A stretch of DNA of 64,000 nucleotides from Desulfuromonadaceae bacterium (GTDB taxonomy: Bacteria > Desulfobacterota > Desulfuromonadia > Desulfuromonadales > Desulfuromonadaceae), in the NCBI GenBank assembly GCA_016936455.1, contig JAFGXV010000047.1:20627-84626 (forward strand), written 5' to 3'. The translations under genes were made by a program, and so were the position numbers. Under the pieces are notes generated by a model. It saw nothing but the letters and a program-made list of their open reading frames with translations. It had not been told where the DNA came from and did no database searches. Shown here one piece after another: positions 53,165-63,520 of this stretch; within the stretch, counting starts at the first letter, position 1, and the number at the start of each line of letters is the position of its first letter.

Positions 53165-56100
53165 ATGTCGATTCGTGTTGCCTGTCATCATGTCACCCGC
53201 TATCTCTTTGACCGCCCGGTCAACCTGTCGCCCCATATCCTGCGCCTGCGCCCGGCCCCGCACTGCCGTACGCCCATTCTCGCGTATTCCATGACCATCA
53301 AGCCGGAAAAGCACTTTATCAACTGGCAGCAGGATGCGTTCGGCAACTATCTGGCGCGGCTGGTGTTCCCGGAAAAAAGCCGTGAGCTGAGCATCGATAT
53401 CGAAGTCATTGCCGACATGACGTCCTACAATCCGTTCGACTTTTTTGTCGAGGAATATGCTGAAAATTATCCTTTCAGCTATTCGGAACAGGAACAGCAG
53501 GAACTGGCGCCCTATCTGAAATGCAGCGAAGCCGGACCCCTGTTGCAAAAATGGCTGGACGACGTGGACCGCAGTGAGAAAAACACCGTCGACTTTGTGG
53601 TGGACCTCAATCGGCGGCTGCAGCAACAGATTAACTATTCAGTGCGCATGGAGCCGGGCGTGCAGAGCTGTGAAACAACTCTGGAGCGGAAAATCGGCTC
53701 CTGCCGCGACACGGCCTGGTTGCTGGTGGAGATTCTGCGTCATCTCGGGCTGGCGGCGCGCTTTGTCAGTGGCTATCTGGTCCAGTTAACGGCCGATGAA
53801 AAATCCCTCGACGGTCCGTCCGGGCCGGAAGCCGACTTCACCGATTTGCATGCCTGGACCGAGGTCTATGTGCCCGGTGCCGGCTGGGTCGGTCTTGATC
53901 CCACCTCGGGGCTGCTGGCCGGTGAAGGGCACATCCCGCTGGCCTGCACCCCGACACCGGCCAGTGCCGCGCCGCTCACCGGCGCCACCGACCCGTGCGA
54001 GGTGACGTTTGAGCACCGTAACAGCGTGCAGCGCATCCATGAAGATCCACGCGTCACCAAGCCCTACAGTGATGAGCAATGGCAGTGCATTGATGCGCTC
54101 GGTCAGCTGGTGGATGAGGAGTTGGTGGAAGGTGATGTGCGTCTGACCATGGGCGGTGAGCCGACCTTTGTCTCCATCGACAACATGGATGGCGCCGAGT
54201 GGAACAGTCGTGCTGATGGCCCGCACAAACGGCAACTCGCTTACGATCTGACCCTGCGTCTGCGCGAGGCCTTTGCCCAGGGCGGCCTGCTCCATTTCGG
54301 CCAGGGCAAGTGGTATCCGGGCGAGCCACTGCCGCGCTGGGCTTACAGCTGCTTCTGGCGCAAGGATGGCGTGGCCCTGTGGCAGAACCCGGCGCTGCTG
54401 GCCGACATCCAGCACGACTACGGCGTGACTTCGGCCCTGGCGGAACAGTTTTCGCGTGAGCTGACCCGCCGCCTCGGTCTGCGCGAGGCTTACCTGACTC
54501 CCGGCTATGAAGATACCCTGTACTGGCTGTGGAAAGAGGGCAGCATGCCCGACAACATTGACCCGACCAAGGCCGACCTCAAAGACGATCGCGAGCGCCG
54601 TGCCCTGGCCAAGGTGCTGTCCCATGGCCTCGACACACCGGTGGGTTTTGCCCTGCCGTTGCAGTGGGATCGTTTCGCCGAGCGCTGGAAGAGTGGGCCG
54701 TGGGATTTCCGCCGCGAACGCATGTTTCTGATCCCCGGCGACTCAGGCATGGGCCTGCGTCTGCCACTGGACAGCCTGCCGTGGATCGCGCCGGACAAAA
54801 AAGAGATCGACAGTCCGCCGAGTTTATTTGATAACCTGCCGCAGCTGCCGGATCGCGCCAGCCTTGATGCGGCGAGCACGCTCGACAAACAGCCCGTCGA
54901 GATGCCCGAACCGAACTATGTCGATGTGCCCCATACCGCACTGTGCGTCGAAGCTCGCGAGGGGCGGCTGTACATCTTCATGCCACCGCTGACTACGCTG
55001 GAATCCTATGTTATCCTGCTGGCCGCCATTGAGGCCTGTGCCGGACACCTGAAGCTGCCCGTGGTCATTGAAGGCTACGAGCCGCCGCGCGACTGGCGGC
55101 TGGAGCGGTTCAACGTCACGCCTGACCCCGGCGTCATCGAAGTCAATATCCATCCGTCGGCCAACTGGCAGGAACTGGTCGAACGCACCACGGTGCTTTA
55201 CGAACAGGCGCGCCTCAGTCGCCTGGGCACGGAAAAGTTCATGCTCGACGGCCGTCACACCGGCACCGGAGGTGGCAACCATATCACCCTCGGCGGACCG
55301 ACCCCGGCCGATAGCCCGATGCTGCGCCGACCTGACGTGCTGCGTAGCCTGATCACCTTCTGGCAGCACCATCCGGGCTTATCCTATCTGTTTTCCGGGG
55401 TGTTCATCGGGCCGACCAGTCAGGCGCCGCGCATTGATGAGGCGCGCGACGATGCCCTGTACGAATTGGAGATCGCCTTTTCCCGCATCCCCAAAGGGGA
55501 AGTGGTGGCACCGTGGCTGGTGGACCGGTTGCTGCGCAATCTGCTCATCGACGTTACCGGCAACACCCACCGCACCGAGTTCTGTATTGACAAGCTTTAT
55601 TCGCCGGACAGCCCGACGGGACGCCTCGGCATTCTTGAGATGCGCGGTTTTGAGATGCCGCCCCATGCGCGCATGAGCCTGGTGCAAAACCTGCTGATCC
55701 GTACGTTGCTGGCACGATTCTGGAAAGAGCCCTATCACCATGACCTGATCCGTTGGGGCACCAGCCTCCATGACCGCTATTTGCTGCCGTGGTTTGTCCG
55801 TCAGGATCTCAAAGAGGTGGTGGCCGATCTCAATCGCTCCGGCTATCCGTTTCAGCTGGAATGGTTTGATCCGTTCTTCGAATTCCGCTTTCCGCGGTAT
55901 GGCACGGTACAGATTGATGCCGTGGAGCTTGAATTGCGCTTTGCCATCGAACCCTGGCATGTGCTGGGCGAGGAGGTGTCCAGCCAGGGGACCTCGCGTT
56001 TTGTCGACTCGTCGACGGAACGGCTGCAGGTGCATGCCCGCCACCTGACCGAAGGGCGTCACGTCCTTGCGTGCAACGGTCGCCGCCTGCCGCTGGTCAA

Positions 56101-56497
56101 TACCGGTCGACAGGGGGAATTCGTTGCCGGGGTGCGCTACCGCGCCTGGCAGCCGCCGTCAGCGCTGCATCCGACGATTGCCCCGCACAGCCCCCTGGTT
56201 TTCGATATTATCGATACCTGGAATGGCCGCTCCATCGGTGGTTGTACCTACCATGTGTCGCACCCTGGGGGGCGCAATTACGATGTGTTTCCGGTCAATG
56301 CCATCACCGCCGAATCGCGGCGGCGCGACCTGTTTAACATCACCGAACACACATCGGGACCATTGCAGCCTCACCCTCAGCTGGAGACGTTGGGCAGGTT
56401 CATGCCCCACGCTCAAGTGCCGGCACCTTTGGCTCCGGCCGGCGAAGAGCCCAATGAAGAGTTCCCCTGTACGCTTGATTTACGTCGTCAACCCTGA
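53165..56497 (+). CDS. Transglutaminase-like protease/ligase with DUF2126 domain
   Basis: A 1110-residue cytosolic protein. The N-terminal ~290 residues are a transglutaminase-type domain with the triad visible as Cys180 in GSCRDTAW, His in LHAWTEVYVPGAGW and Asp in GLDPTSGL. The remaining ~800 residues are DUF2126, with conserved motifs FTMGGEPTFVS in the form LTMGGEPTFVS, GKWYPGE, TGTGGGNHITLGG and LGILEMRGFEMPPH. The family occurs with circularly permuted ATP-grasp and alpha-E proteins and is predicted to make or process peptides; no substrate is known. It is the first gene of a five-gene cluster. Confidence 0.9.
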   Translation: MSIRVACHHVTRYLFDRPVNLSPHILRLRPAPHCRTPILAYSMTIKPEKHFINWQQDAFGNYLARLVFPEKSRELSIDIEVIADMTSYNPFDFFVEEYAENYPFSYSEQEQQELAPYLKCSEAGPLLQKWLDDVDRSEKNTVDFVVDLNRRLQQQINYSVRMEPGVQSCETTLERKIGSCRDTAWLLVEILRHLGLAARFVSGYLVQLTADEKSLDGPSGPEADFTDLHAWTEVYVPGAGWVGLDPTSGLLAGEGHIPLACTPTPASAAPLTGATDPCEVTFEHRNSVQRIHEDPRVTKPYSDEQWQCIDALGQLVDEELVEGDVRLTMGGEPTFVSIDNMDGAEWNSRADGPHKRQLAYDLTLRLREAFAQGGLLHFGQGKWYPGEPLPRWAYSCFWRKDGVALWQNPALLADIQHDYGVTSALAEQFSRELTRRLGLREAYLTPGYEDTLYWLWKEGSMPDNIDPTKADLKDDRERRALAKVLSHGLDTPVGFALPLQWDRFAERWKSGPWDFRRERMFLIPGDSGMGLRLPLDSLPWIAPDKKEIDSPPSLFDNLPQLPDRASLDAASTLDKQPVEMPEPNYVDVPHTALCVEAREGRLYIFMPPLTTLESYVILLAAIEACAGHLKLPVVIEGYEPPRDWRLERFNVTPDPGVIEVNIHPSANWQELVERTTVLYEQARLSRLGTEKFMLDGRHTGTGGGNHITLGGPTPADSPMLRRPDVLRSLITFWQHHPGLSYLFSGVFIGPTSQAPRIDEARDDALYELEIAFSRIPKGEVVAPWLVDRLLRNLLIDVTGNTHRTEFCIDKLYSPDSPTGRLGILEMRGFEMPPHARMSLVQNLLIRTLLARFWKEPYHHDLIRWGTSLHDRYLLPWFVRQDLKEVVADLNRSGYPFQLEWFDPFFEFRFPRYGTVQIDAVELELRFAIEPWHVLGEEVSSQGTSRFVDSSTERLQVHARHLTEGRHVLACNGRRLPLVNTGRQGEFVAGVRYRAWQPPSALHPTIAPHSPLVFDIIDTWNGRSIGGCTYHVSHPGGRNYDVFPVNAITAESRRRDLFNITEHTSGPLQPHPQLETLGRFMPHAQVPAPLAPAGEEPNEEFPCTLDLRRQP

Positions 56498-56518
56498 CCG
56501 AGGCGCAAAAGATAATCC

Positions 56519-59074
56519 GTGAAGCAAGCATCGCTCCCGCTTAATGTTCAATACGAGGCCTGGACGGCCGGCCAATTTACCGGTCTGACGGATCGAGAAT
56601 CTGTTGTGCCGCAACACTGGCAGCAACTGCTGGAATTTCTTGTCCGTTTTGGCGAAAACCGCCTCGCCAGGCGCTGCCGCGACGCCGAGCGGTTGCTCAA
56701 GGAAAACGGCGCAATTCATAATATCTTTAATTCGCCGGAGTCCCCCCGCTCCTGGCAGTTCGATCCGATTCCGGTCATCTTCGGCTCAACGGAGTGGTCA
56801 CAGCTTGAGCGCGGGCTTTTGCAGCGCGCCGAGCTGCTCAACGCCGTCCTGCGCGACCTGTATGGCCCGCGCACCCTCATCCGCGATGGTCTGCTGCCAG
56901 CGGACCTGGTGTTCGCCCATCGCCATTTTCTTCCGGCCTGTGATGGCCAGATGCAGCAGGACTTTCCGCTGAGTTTCTACACGCCGAATCTGGCCAAGGG
57001 TGGCGATGGCCAGTACTGGGTGCTGGCGGATGCTACCTTGCCATCGCTGGGCGCCGGCTATGCCCTGGAAAGCCGGCTGATCATGTCGCGCAGTTTTCCC
57101 CAGCTGTTCGAGCCGTTTCAGGTGCATCGTCTGGCCATGTATTTTCTGGCCCTGCGCACCCATCTGTCGCGCCTGTCGCCGCAGCAGGAGCGGGAACCGT
57201 CCATTGTTCTGCTGACGCCGGGACCCGACCATCCTTCCTTTTTCGAGCATGCCTATCTTGCCTCCTATCTTGGCTTTCCGCTGGTGCAGGGCGGCGATCT
57301 GGTGGTGCGCGACGATCGCGTATGGCTCAAATCTGTTGACGGGCTGCGTCAGGTCGATGTCATTCTGCGGCGGGTGGTTGATGAGCTGTGTGATCCGCTG
57401 GAACTGCGTGGCGATTCCTGGTGCGGTATCCCCGGCCTGCTCGAAGCCGTGCGTTGCGGCCAGGTGGCGGTGGCGAATCCCATCGGTTGCCAGGTGCTGG
57501 AAAATCCCGCGCTGATGGCTTTTCTGCCTGGGATCTGTCAGCACTTGCGCGATGAAGAGCTGCTCCTGCCGTCGGTGGCAACCTGGTGGTGTGGCCAGCC
57601 GTATGAATGCAATTACGTGCTCGACCACCTCGACGAATTGATCATCCGTCCGATCTATCCGTTGCCGGGGCTGCCGCCATCGAAGCCGGGGCAGCTCAGC
57701 GCGGCGCAGCGCCAGCAGTGGCGTCAGATCATTCTCGACAAGCCTCAGCTGTTTGTCGGACAGCAGCTGGTAGAGCTGGCGACCTTTCCGACCTATGAAA
57801 AGGACGCCATCGTTGCACGCCCCGGGATCACCACCTTTTATCTGAGCGCCCAGGACAGCCAGTACGTCATGATGCCGGGAGGGCTGACGCGGGTCCATGA
57901 AGATGACAGCAGCCTGTTGGCCAATAATAACGGTGGCCTCATCAAAGATACCTGGGTGCTGACGCAGGAGCGTGACAAACAGGTCAACCTGTGGTTGCAG
58001 GCGCGGCCCAATCAGCTGTTGAAGCCGGTGTTCATGCCGTTGCCGAGCCGCTGCGCCGAGAATCTGTTCTGGGCCGGGCGTTACGCCGAACGGACGGAAC
58101 AGACGGCGCGCCTGGTGCGCTCCATTCTGACCAAGCTTTACGAGGTCAACGAGTTCCGCGATCCTGATGATCGACAGAGCCTTGATCATCTGCTGCGTGC
58201 CCTGACGGAGGTGACGCTGACCACTCCCGGTTTTATCGGCGAGGGGGCGGATAAGCTGCTGGCGGACCCACGGGGCGAGCTGCATTCGCTGGTGTGCGAG
58301 GACCAGCGGATCGGCAGTCTGCGCGCATCACTGGTCAGTCTGGGTCAGGCAGCTTATGCTGTGCGCGATCTGTTGCCGGAAGATGGCTGGCGCATTGTTG
58401 ATCAGCTGCGTCAGAACTGGCGGCCGCGTGTGACCAAGGCGCAGATCGGCAGCGGGAAAATGGTGTCGAATGTCAACCAGCTTATTGTGCAGCTGGCGGC
58501 ACTCAGTGGTCTGACCAACGAAAACATGTCGCGCGAGACGGCCTGGATGATGCTGTATATCGGCCGACGGCTGGAGCGGGCACTGACCCTGATTGCGCTG
58601 CTCCAGGCCACTCTGGTGCCCTGTCAGCGCGATTCCAGCGAGGCCCAGATCCGTGAAGCCGTGCTGTCGACCTGCAACAGTCTGATGGTGTTCCGTCGTC
58701 GTTATCGCTCATTCATGCAGCTGTCGCTGATTCTGGAACTGCTCATTTTTGATGAATACTATCCGCGCTCTCTGGCTTACCAGCTGCGTCAGCTGCGCAA
58801 GCATATCGCCCGCCTGCCGCACAAGAAACTCGGCCCGCACGCGCGCAGCGATCAGCAGCTGATTGATGAGGCGCTGGACGAGTTGCGTCACACCACGCAC
58901 AAGAAGCTGGCGGTACGGACGGAAGGGGAGGATGAGTACCCGTTGCTGCGCTCCTTTCTGGCGTCTCAGCAGCAGCGCTTGGATCTGCTGTCGCATACGT
59001 TGATGCAGCTGTATTTCAGCCCCAGCGTGCCGTTGCAGCAGCTGCGCCAGGTGCCGCAGGAGGAGCGCTCATGA
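56519..59074 (+). CDS. Circularly permuted ATP-grasp plus alpha-E domain fusion protein
   Basis: An 851-residue fusion. Residues ~1-500 are the permuted ATP-grasp region (DUF404/DUF407: LNAVLRDLYGPRTLIRDGLLP, VLADATLPSLGAGYALESRLI, RPGITTFYLSAQDSQYVMMPGGLTRV). The rest is an all-helical alpha-E domain (RCAENLFWAGRYAERTEQTARLVRSIL). ATP-grasp proteins of this type are predicted peptide-bond ligases. It starts at GTG 21 bp after the DUF2126 gene and overlaps the next gene by 4 bp. The cluster also has the same two domains as separate genes at 60028-62462. Confidence 0.9.
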   Translation: MKQASLPLNVQYEAWTAGQFTGLTDRESVVPQHWQQLLEFLVRFGENRLARRCRDAERLLKENGAIHNIFNSPESPRSWQFDPIPVIFGSTEWSQLERGLLQRAELLNAVLRDLYGPRTLIRDGLLPADLVFAHRHFLPACDGQMQQDFPLSFYTPNLAKGGDGQYWVLADATLPSLGAGYALESRLIMSRSFPQLFEPFQVHRLAMYFLALRTHLSRLSPQQEREPSIVLLTPGPDHPSFFEHAYLASYLGFPLVQGGDLVVRDDRVWLKSVDGLRQVDVILRRVVDELCDPLELRGDSWCGIPGLLEAVRCGQVAVANPIGCQVLENPALMAFLPGICQHLRDEELLLPSVATWWCGQPYECNYVLDHLDELIIRPIYPLPGLPPSKPGQLSAAQRQQWRQIILDKPQLFVGQQLVELATFPTYEKDAIVARPGITTFYLSAQDSQYVMMPGGLTRVHEDDSSLLANNNGGLIKDTWVLTQERDKQVNLWLQARPNQLLKPVFMPLPSRCAENLFWAGRYAERTEQTARLVRSILTKLYEVNEFRDPDDRQSLDHLLRALTEVTLTTPGFIGEGADKLLADPRGELHSLVCEDQRIGSLRASLVSLGQAAYAVRDLLPEDGWRIVDQLRQNWRPRVTKAQIGSGKMVSNVNQLIVQLAALSGLTNENMSRETAWMMLYIGRRLERALTLIALLQATLVPCQRDSSEAQIREAVLSTCNSLMVFRRRYRSFMQLSLILELLIFDEYYPRSLAYQLRQLRKHIARLPHKKLGPHARSDQQLIDEALDELRHTTHKKLAVRTEGEDEYPLLRSFLASQQQRLDLLSHTLMQLYFSPSVPLQQLRQVPQEERS

Positions 59075-59967
59075 ATTTCCGTGTGCGCCATATTACCCGC
59101 TACAGCTACAGCGATCCGGTGCAACTGTGCCGGAACGAGGCGTTTCTGCTGCCGCGGGACACCGCCCACCAGGTTTGTCTCGACAGCCGGTTGACCATTG
59201 ATCCCTCGTCGTCGGACGTCCATGAGCGGCGCGACTTTTTTGGCAATCGCGTCAGTCATTTTGCAATTCAGTCCCCTCATGACTATCTGTCGATTACCGC
59301 CCAGAGCGATGTCAGCGTTGAGGTTGATCCGGCGGATTACCAGCGCGGTCATGAGCTCAGCTGGGAGCAGGTGCGACTGAAGTTGCAGAGCGCCCGGGAC
59401 AGGCAGGAAAGCTCTCCCTACCTGTACGATTCGCCGCTGATTTCCTGCCGCGCCGAGCTGGCTCATTACGCCGTCGCTTCCTTTGCGGCAGGCTGCTCTA
59501 TCGTTGAAGCGGTGGACGATTTGATGCGGCGGATCTACCAAGAGTTCAGCTATCGCCCCGGCATGACTTCCGTTGCCACGCCACTGGCCGAGGTGCTGGA
59601 AAAACGGCACGGCGTCTGTCAGGATTTTGCCCATGTGGCCATAGGCTGCCTGCGCTCCATTGGTCTTGCCGCGCGCTATGTCAGCGGCTATATTGAAACG
59701 ATCCCGCCGCCGGGCCAGGAAAAGCTGGTGGGGGCCGATGCGTCACATGCCTGGTTTTCAGTCTATGTGCCCACCATCGGCTGGCTCGATTTTGACCCGA
59801 CTAACAACCAGCGTCCCCATCAGCAGCATATTACCGTGGCCTGGGGACGCGATTTTTCCGATGTGTCCCCGCTAAAAGGAGTCGCACTGGGGGGTGGTCA
59901 TCACGAGGTGTCTGTCTCGGTCGATGTCACCCGCTTGCCGGACAACGGCGTCCGCTCCCGTCCCTGA
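59071..59967 (+). CDS. Transglutaminase-like cysteine protein (short form)
   Basis: A 298-residue protein with an N-terminal beta domain (FRVRHITRYSYSDPVQLCRNEAFLLPR) and a transglutaminase core: Cys in HGVCQDFAHVAIGCLR, His in ADASHAWFSVYVPTIGWLDFDPTNNQ with the Asp. It is a second, stand-alone version of the domain found in the first gene of the cluster. The role of such proteins is amide-bond cleavage or transfer on a peptide, an inference from the fold. ATGA overlap with the gene before. Confidence 0.92.
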   Translation: MNFRVRHITRYSYSDPVQLCRNEAFLLPRDTAHQVCLDSRLTIDPSSSDVHERRDFFGNRVSHFAIQSPHDYLSITAQSDVSVEVDPADYQRGHELSWEQVRLKLQSARDRQESSPYLYDSPLISCRAELAHYAVASFAAGCSIVEAVDDLMRRIYQEFSYRPGMTSVATPLAEVLEKRHGVCQDFAHVAIGCLRSIGLAARYVSGYIETIPPPGQEKLVGADASHAWFSVYVPTIGWLDFDPTNNQRPHQQHITVAWGRDFSDVSPLKGVALGGGHHEVSVSVDVTRLPDNGVRSRP

Positions 59968-60027
59968 TCCCTTTTTTCGCTCAGGACCTTGTGTTTGTGC
60001 GAAGTTTTTTTAGGAAAGGAGCACTAT

Positions 60028-61518
60028 ATGAAATTTGATCGGTATGACACCGAAGGGTTCTACGACGAACTGTTCACCCCGGACGGTCACCCGCGTCCCG
60101 GCGCCGAACTGGTGGTCCGGCGCATCAACAACCTGCCGGAGCAGGAACTCCAGCGGCGGCAGCTCGCCGCGGAAAAGGCCCTGCTCAATCTGGGGATTAC
60201 CTTCAACGTCTACAGCAATGAGGCGCAGACCGAGAAGATCTTCCCGTTTGACATCGTGCCGCGCATTGTCCAGGCCAACGAGTGGACCCGTCTGGAGGAG
60301 GGGCTGAGACAGCGCATACAGGCGCTGAATGCCTTTATTCACGATGTCTACAACAAGCAGCAGATCATCAAGGATGGCATCATTCCGGCCGATCTGGTGT
60401 TTTCCGCTGACGGCTACCGCAAACCCTGCATCGGGCTCAATCCGATCCATGGCGTGTGGTGCCATATCACCGGCACCGATCTGGTGCGCGCCGCCGATGG
60501 CGAGTTCTATGTGCTGGAAGACAATCTGCGCTGCCCGTCCGGTGTGTCCTATGTGCTCGAAAACCGCCTGATCATGAAACGCACTTTCCCCATGGTGTTC
60601 GACTCGTGCAGTGTCCAGCCGGTGACCGATTACCCCAGCCGCCTGCTCGACATGCTGCAGGAGATGGCGCCGCACGGGCTGCGCAGTCCGACCGTCGCCG
60701 TATGGACGCCGGGTATCTACAATTCGGCCTATTTCGAGCACAGCTTCCTGGCGCAGCAGATGGGGGTACAGCTGGTGGAAGGCAACGACCTGATCGTCCG
60801 TCGCGGTGAGGTGATGATGCGCACCACCAAGGGACTGGAGCGGGTGGATGTGATTTACCGCCGCATCGACGATGATTTCATGGATCCCAAGGTGTTCCGG
60901 GCCGACTCCATGCTCGGCGTGCCCGGACTGATGGAGGCCTTCAGCAAGGGCAACGTCGCTCTGGCCAATGCGCCCGGCACCGGGGTGGCCGATGACAAGG
61001 CGGTCTACGCCTATGTGCCGGAGATTATCCGCTACTATCTGAACGAAGACCCCATTATCAACAATGTTCCCACCTATGCCTGCTGGCGTGAGGAAGACCG
61101 GGCCTACGTGCTCGAGCATCTCGATGAGCTGGTGGTCAAGGCGGTCAATGAGTCCGGCGGTTACGGCATGCTGATCGGTCCCCATGCCACCCAGGCCGAG
61201 CGCGAGGAATTCCGGCGCCGGATTCAGGCCAAGCCGCGCACCTATATCGCCCAGCCGACCCTGGCGCTGTCCCGGGTGCCGGTGCTGGTGGACGATCACT
61301 TTGAAGGTCGCCATGTGGATCTGCGACCCTACATCCTCTATGGCAAGGATTCCATCTATGTGCTGCCCGGCGGCTTGACGCGGGTGGCGCTGAAAAAGGG
61401 CTCGCTGGTGGTCAACTCGTCCCAGGGCGGTGGCAGCAAGGATACCTGGGTCCTGAACAGCCAAGGCGGGCCTTCGCCGGAATCCACCCTTGCCGGTAAG
61501 GAGGGACTGTCATGCTGA
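60028..61518 (+). CDS. Circularly permuted ATP-grasp protein (DUF404/DUF407)
   Basis: A 496-residue predicted peptide ligase. Motifs: [97 protein letters not shown] and [32 protein letters not shown], quoted in family blocks. The start is the ATG at 60028 with AGGAAAGGAG upstream; an in-frame codon at 59989 is not supported. It overlaps the alpha-E gene by 7 bp. Confidence 0.9.
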   Translation: MKFDRYDTEGFYDELFTPDGHPRPGAELVVRRINNLPEQELQRRQLAAEKALLNLGITFNVYSNEAQTEKIFPFDIVPRIVQANEWTRLEEGLRQRIQALNAFIHDVYNKQQIIKDGIIPADLVFSADGYRKPCIGLNPIHGVWCHITGTDLVRAADGEFYVLEDNLRCPSGVSYVLENRLIMKRTFPMVFDSCSVQPVTDYPSRLLDMLQEMAPHGLRSPTVAVWTPGIYNSAYFEHSFLAQQMGVQLVEGNDLIVRRGEVMMRTTKGLERVDVIYRRIDDDFMDPKVFRADSMLGVPGLMEAFSKGNVALANAPGTGVADDKAVYAYVPEIIRYYLNEDPIINNVPTYACWREEDRAYVLEHLDELVVKAVNESGGYGMLIGPHATQAEREEFRRRIQAKPRTYIAQPTLALSRVPVLVDDHFEGRHVDLRPYILYGKDSIYVLPGGLTRVALKKGSLVVNSSQGGGSKDTWVLNSQGGPSPESTLAGKEGLSC

Positions 61519-62462
61519 GCCGTGTTGCCAATGCCATTTACTGGCTGAACCGCTATATCGAACGCGCCGAAAATGTGGCCCGTTTTATTGATGCCAACTA
61601 CCACCTGACGCTGGATATTCCCGAAAGTGCCGACGACCAGTGGCAGCCGCTGATCAACACCACCGGTGACCACGAACTGTTCAAGGACCTCTACGGCGAA
61701 GCAACACGGGAAAACGCCATCGAATTTTTGGCCTTTGACCGCAACAATTTCAATTCGATCTACTCCTGTGTACGCGCCGCACGCGAAAATGCCCGCTCCA
61801 TCCGCGAGTACATCAGCTCGGAGATGTGGGAACAGCTCAATACCTTCTATCTGATGATGAATACGGCGGCACGTGAATCGTCCTTGGATCTGCCGCATCA
61901 GTTCTTCGTCGACATCATGAATGCCAGCCATACCTTCATCGGTATCACCGAGTCCACCATGACCCATGGGGAGGGGTGGAATTTCGGACGCCTGGGCCGG
62001 ATGCTGGAGCGGGCGGACAAGACCTCGCGCATCGTCGACGTCAAATACTTCATTCTGCTGCCGTCAGTGGATTACGTCGGCAGCCCGTACGACAACATCC
62101 TGTGGGCGGCGCTGCTGCGTTCCGCCAGCGCCTTTGAAATGTATCGCAAGCGCTTCGGGCGTATTGATCCGCAGAACATTATCGACTTTCTGCTGCTCAA
62201 TCGGGACTTCCCCCGCTCCATCCATTTCTGCTTGGCCACGGCCATGAAAGCCATGAATCTGATTACCGGCAGTGAACAGGGCACCTATGCCAACAAGGCC
62301 GAGCAGGAACTCGGGCGTCTGATGGCGGAATTCCAGTATGCGTCGCTGGATGAAATTTTTGACCGCGGGCTGCATGAGTATCTGGATAACACCCAGCTGC
62401 GGATCAACGAGGTGGGCAATGCCATTCACAAGGTGTTCTTCAACATGGATGTGGACACCTGA
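61512..62462 (+). CDS. Alpha-E domain protein (DUF403)
   Basis: A 316-residue all-helical protein. It opens [27 protein letters not shown], the alpha-E signature, and has NAREN-like [20 protein letters not shown] near the middle. Alpha-E proteins accompany permuted ATP-grasp enzymes and transglutaminases and may act in the same peptide pathway; the activity is unknown. Last gene of the cluster, followed by a terminator. Confidence 0.9.
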   Translation: MLSRVANAIYWLNRYIERAENVARFIDANYHLTLDIPESADDQWQPLINTTGDHELFKDLYGEATRENAIEFLAFDRNNFNSIYSCVRAARENARSIREYISSEMWEQLNTFYLMMNTAARESSLDLPHQFFVDIMNASHTFIGITESTMTHGEGWNFGRLGRMLERADKTSRIVDVKYFILLPSVDYVGSPYDNILWAALLRSASAFEMYRKRFGRIDPQNIIDFLLLNRDFPRSIHFCLATAMKAMNLITGSEQGTYANKAEQELGRLMAEFQYASLDEIFDRGLHEYLDNTQLRINEVGNAIHKVFFNMDVDT

Positions 62463-62497
62463 ACGTCACAGAGGACCGAAAACCAGTAATTCACACG

Positions 62498-62524
62498 CCC
62501 CTCCCTTCCCGGGAGGGGTTTTTT
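62498..62524 (+). terminator. Terminator of the ATP-grasp/alpha-E cluster
   Basis: CCCCTCCC (62498-62505) pairs with GGGAGGGG (62511-62518), followed by six T residues. Confidence 0.9.
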
Positions 62525-62539
62525 ATGCCGAAAAGTCTC

Positions 62540-63373
62540 TCAGCCCAACGTTGCCAGGCCCTGATCAATTTTTTCCAGCGCGGCCAGAGCGCCGCATGAA
62601 AAAGAAAGGTGTGGCGCCGCAATCTGGGCCTCCCAGGGATTGATGCGCAGCACCGTTGTCTTGTCACGCTGACCGAGGCGTTCGCTGCGTCGGCGAATGG
62701 TGGGGATGGTGGAACCGGCGCCGATTTCGATCACCACCATTCGATCGTCGGAGTGGCGGGCGAGAAAGTCATTGAATCCCTCTTCCTGTGCCACACTGCG
62801 GTGAGGCAGCCAGGCGTAGTCGTTAAACATCAGGATGTTGGGACGGGCCACGCGCCGGCAGCGTGGACAAAGGGGTACGTCCCGGGTGCGCAGGCTGCTT
62901 TCATCGATGACGAATTTCGCCCGGTTGGGCCAGATGGCTTCATGACAGCAGGCGGGGCATTGCAGGAAATGGATCGAGCCGTGGATCTCCCACATCTGGT
63001 CTTCACCAAAGCCTGCTTTTTGGAACTGACCGTCGACATTCGATGTCACGACAAAGGTATCGAGGGCATAGCGTTTGCTCCAGTTGCGCAGCAGGCCGAA
63101 TCCTTGGTGGGGAACCGTGCGTCGATAAAGTTCGGTGCGGTGACCGTAAAAACCCCAGCCGAAGTGCGGGTCCTCTTCGAAGTGGGCGGGATTGGCGGCC
63201 TGCACAAAGCTCAGGCCCCGTCGTTCATACAGGGGGTAGGCCTTCCAGAAGCCGCTGTTGCCGCGGAAGTCCGGCAGGCCCGAGTCAACGCCCATGCCCG
63301 CACCCGCGGTAATCACGAGACATCCCGCCGAGCGGATGGCGGTGGCGGCTTTTATGGCGGGATCGCTTGGCAT
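62540..63373 (-). CDS. Sir2-family NAD-dependent protein deacetylase
   Basis: A 277-residue sirtuin. Motifs: ITAGAGMGVDSGLPDFRG (NAD binding), VVTSNVDGQFQKAG, the catalytic His in WEIHGSIHFLQC, and two zinc pairs, CPAC and CPRC. The start is the ATG at 63373 with GAGGA 8-12 bp upstream. The frame is also open farther upstream, but that stretch crosses a terminator and a tRNA fragment and cannot be coding. Its target is unknown; the neighbours on the left belong to another transcript. Confidence 0.92.
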   Translation of the reverse strand: MPSDPAIKAATAIRSAGCLVITAGAGMGVDSGLPDFRGNSGFWKAYPLYERRGLSFVQAANPAHFEEDPHFGWGFYGHRTELYRRTVPHQGFGLLRNWSKRYALDTFVVTSNVDGQFQKAGFGEDQMWEIHGSIHFLQCPACCHEAIWPNRAKFVIDESSLRTRDVPLCPRCRRVARPNILMFNDYAWLPHRSVAQEEGFNDFLARHSDDRMVVIEIGAGSTIPTIRRRSERLGQRDKTTVLRINPWEAQIAAPHLSFSCGALAALEKIDQGLATLG

Positions 63374-63421
63374 TTGTTCGTCCTCTGTTTTGCATGACTG
63401 CGCTACCGCGCTTGGTGGAAA

Positions 63422-63454
63422 ATAAAAAAGCCCAGTCTCAAAAGACCGGGCTTT
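63422..63454 (-). terminator. Terminator after the tRNA-Gly remnant
   Basis: AAAGCCCAGTCT (63427-63438) pairs over 12 positions, with one G-U, with AGACCGGGCTTT (63443-63454). The minus strand shows TTTTTATTTT after it, so it ends minus-strand transcripts coming from the tRNA position. Confidence 0.8.
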
Positions 63455-63463
63455 GATATTTTT

Positions 63464-63513
63464 TGGAGCGGGAAACGAGATTCGAACTCGCGACTTCAAC
63501 CTTGGCAAGATTG
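63464..63513 (-). tRNA. 3' part of a tRNA-Gly(GCC) gene, probable attachment site of an integrated element
   Basis: Read on the minus strand, this holds a complete anticodon arm (CAATC, loop TTGCCAA, GGTTG; anticodon GCC at 63504-63506). The variable region, a T arm with GTTCGAATC, the acceptor strand TTCCCGC and an encoded CCA follow. The 5' part is missing: upstream bases do not form a D arm of normal length. A tRNA 3' end cut off like this, next to its own terminator, is the usual mark of a tyrosine-recombinase att site. The element would lie to the right. A weak GCAGGAA at 63551-63557 could be a diverged acceptor, but then 19 extra bases intervene. Confidence 0.75.
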
Positions 63514-63520
63514 ACACCGG

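Noticed and set aside
62540..63517. Longer Sir2 start at 63517
   Set aside because: The extra codons run through a terminator hairpin and the tRNA-Gly fragment; the ATG at 63373 has a ribosome site and fits family length.
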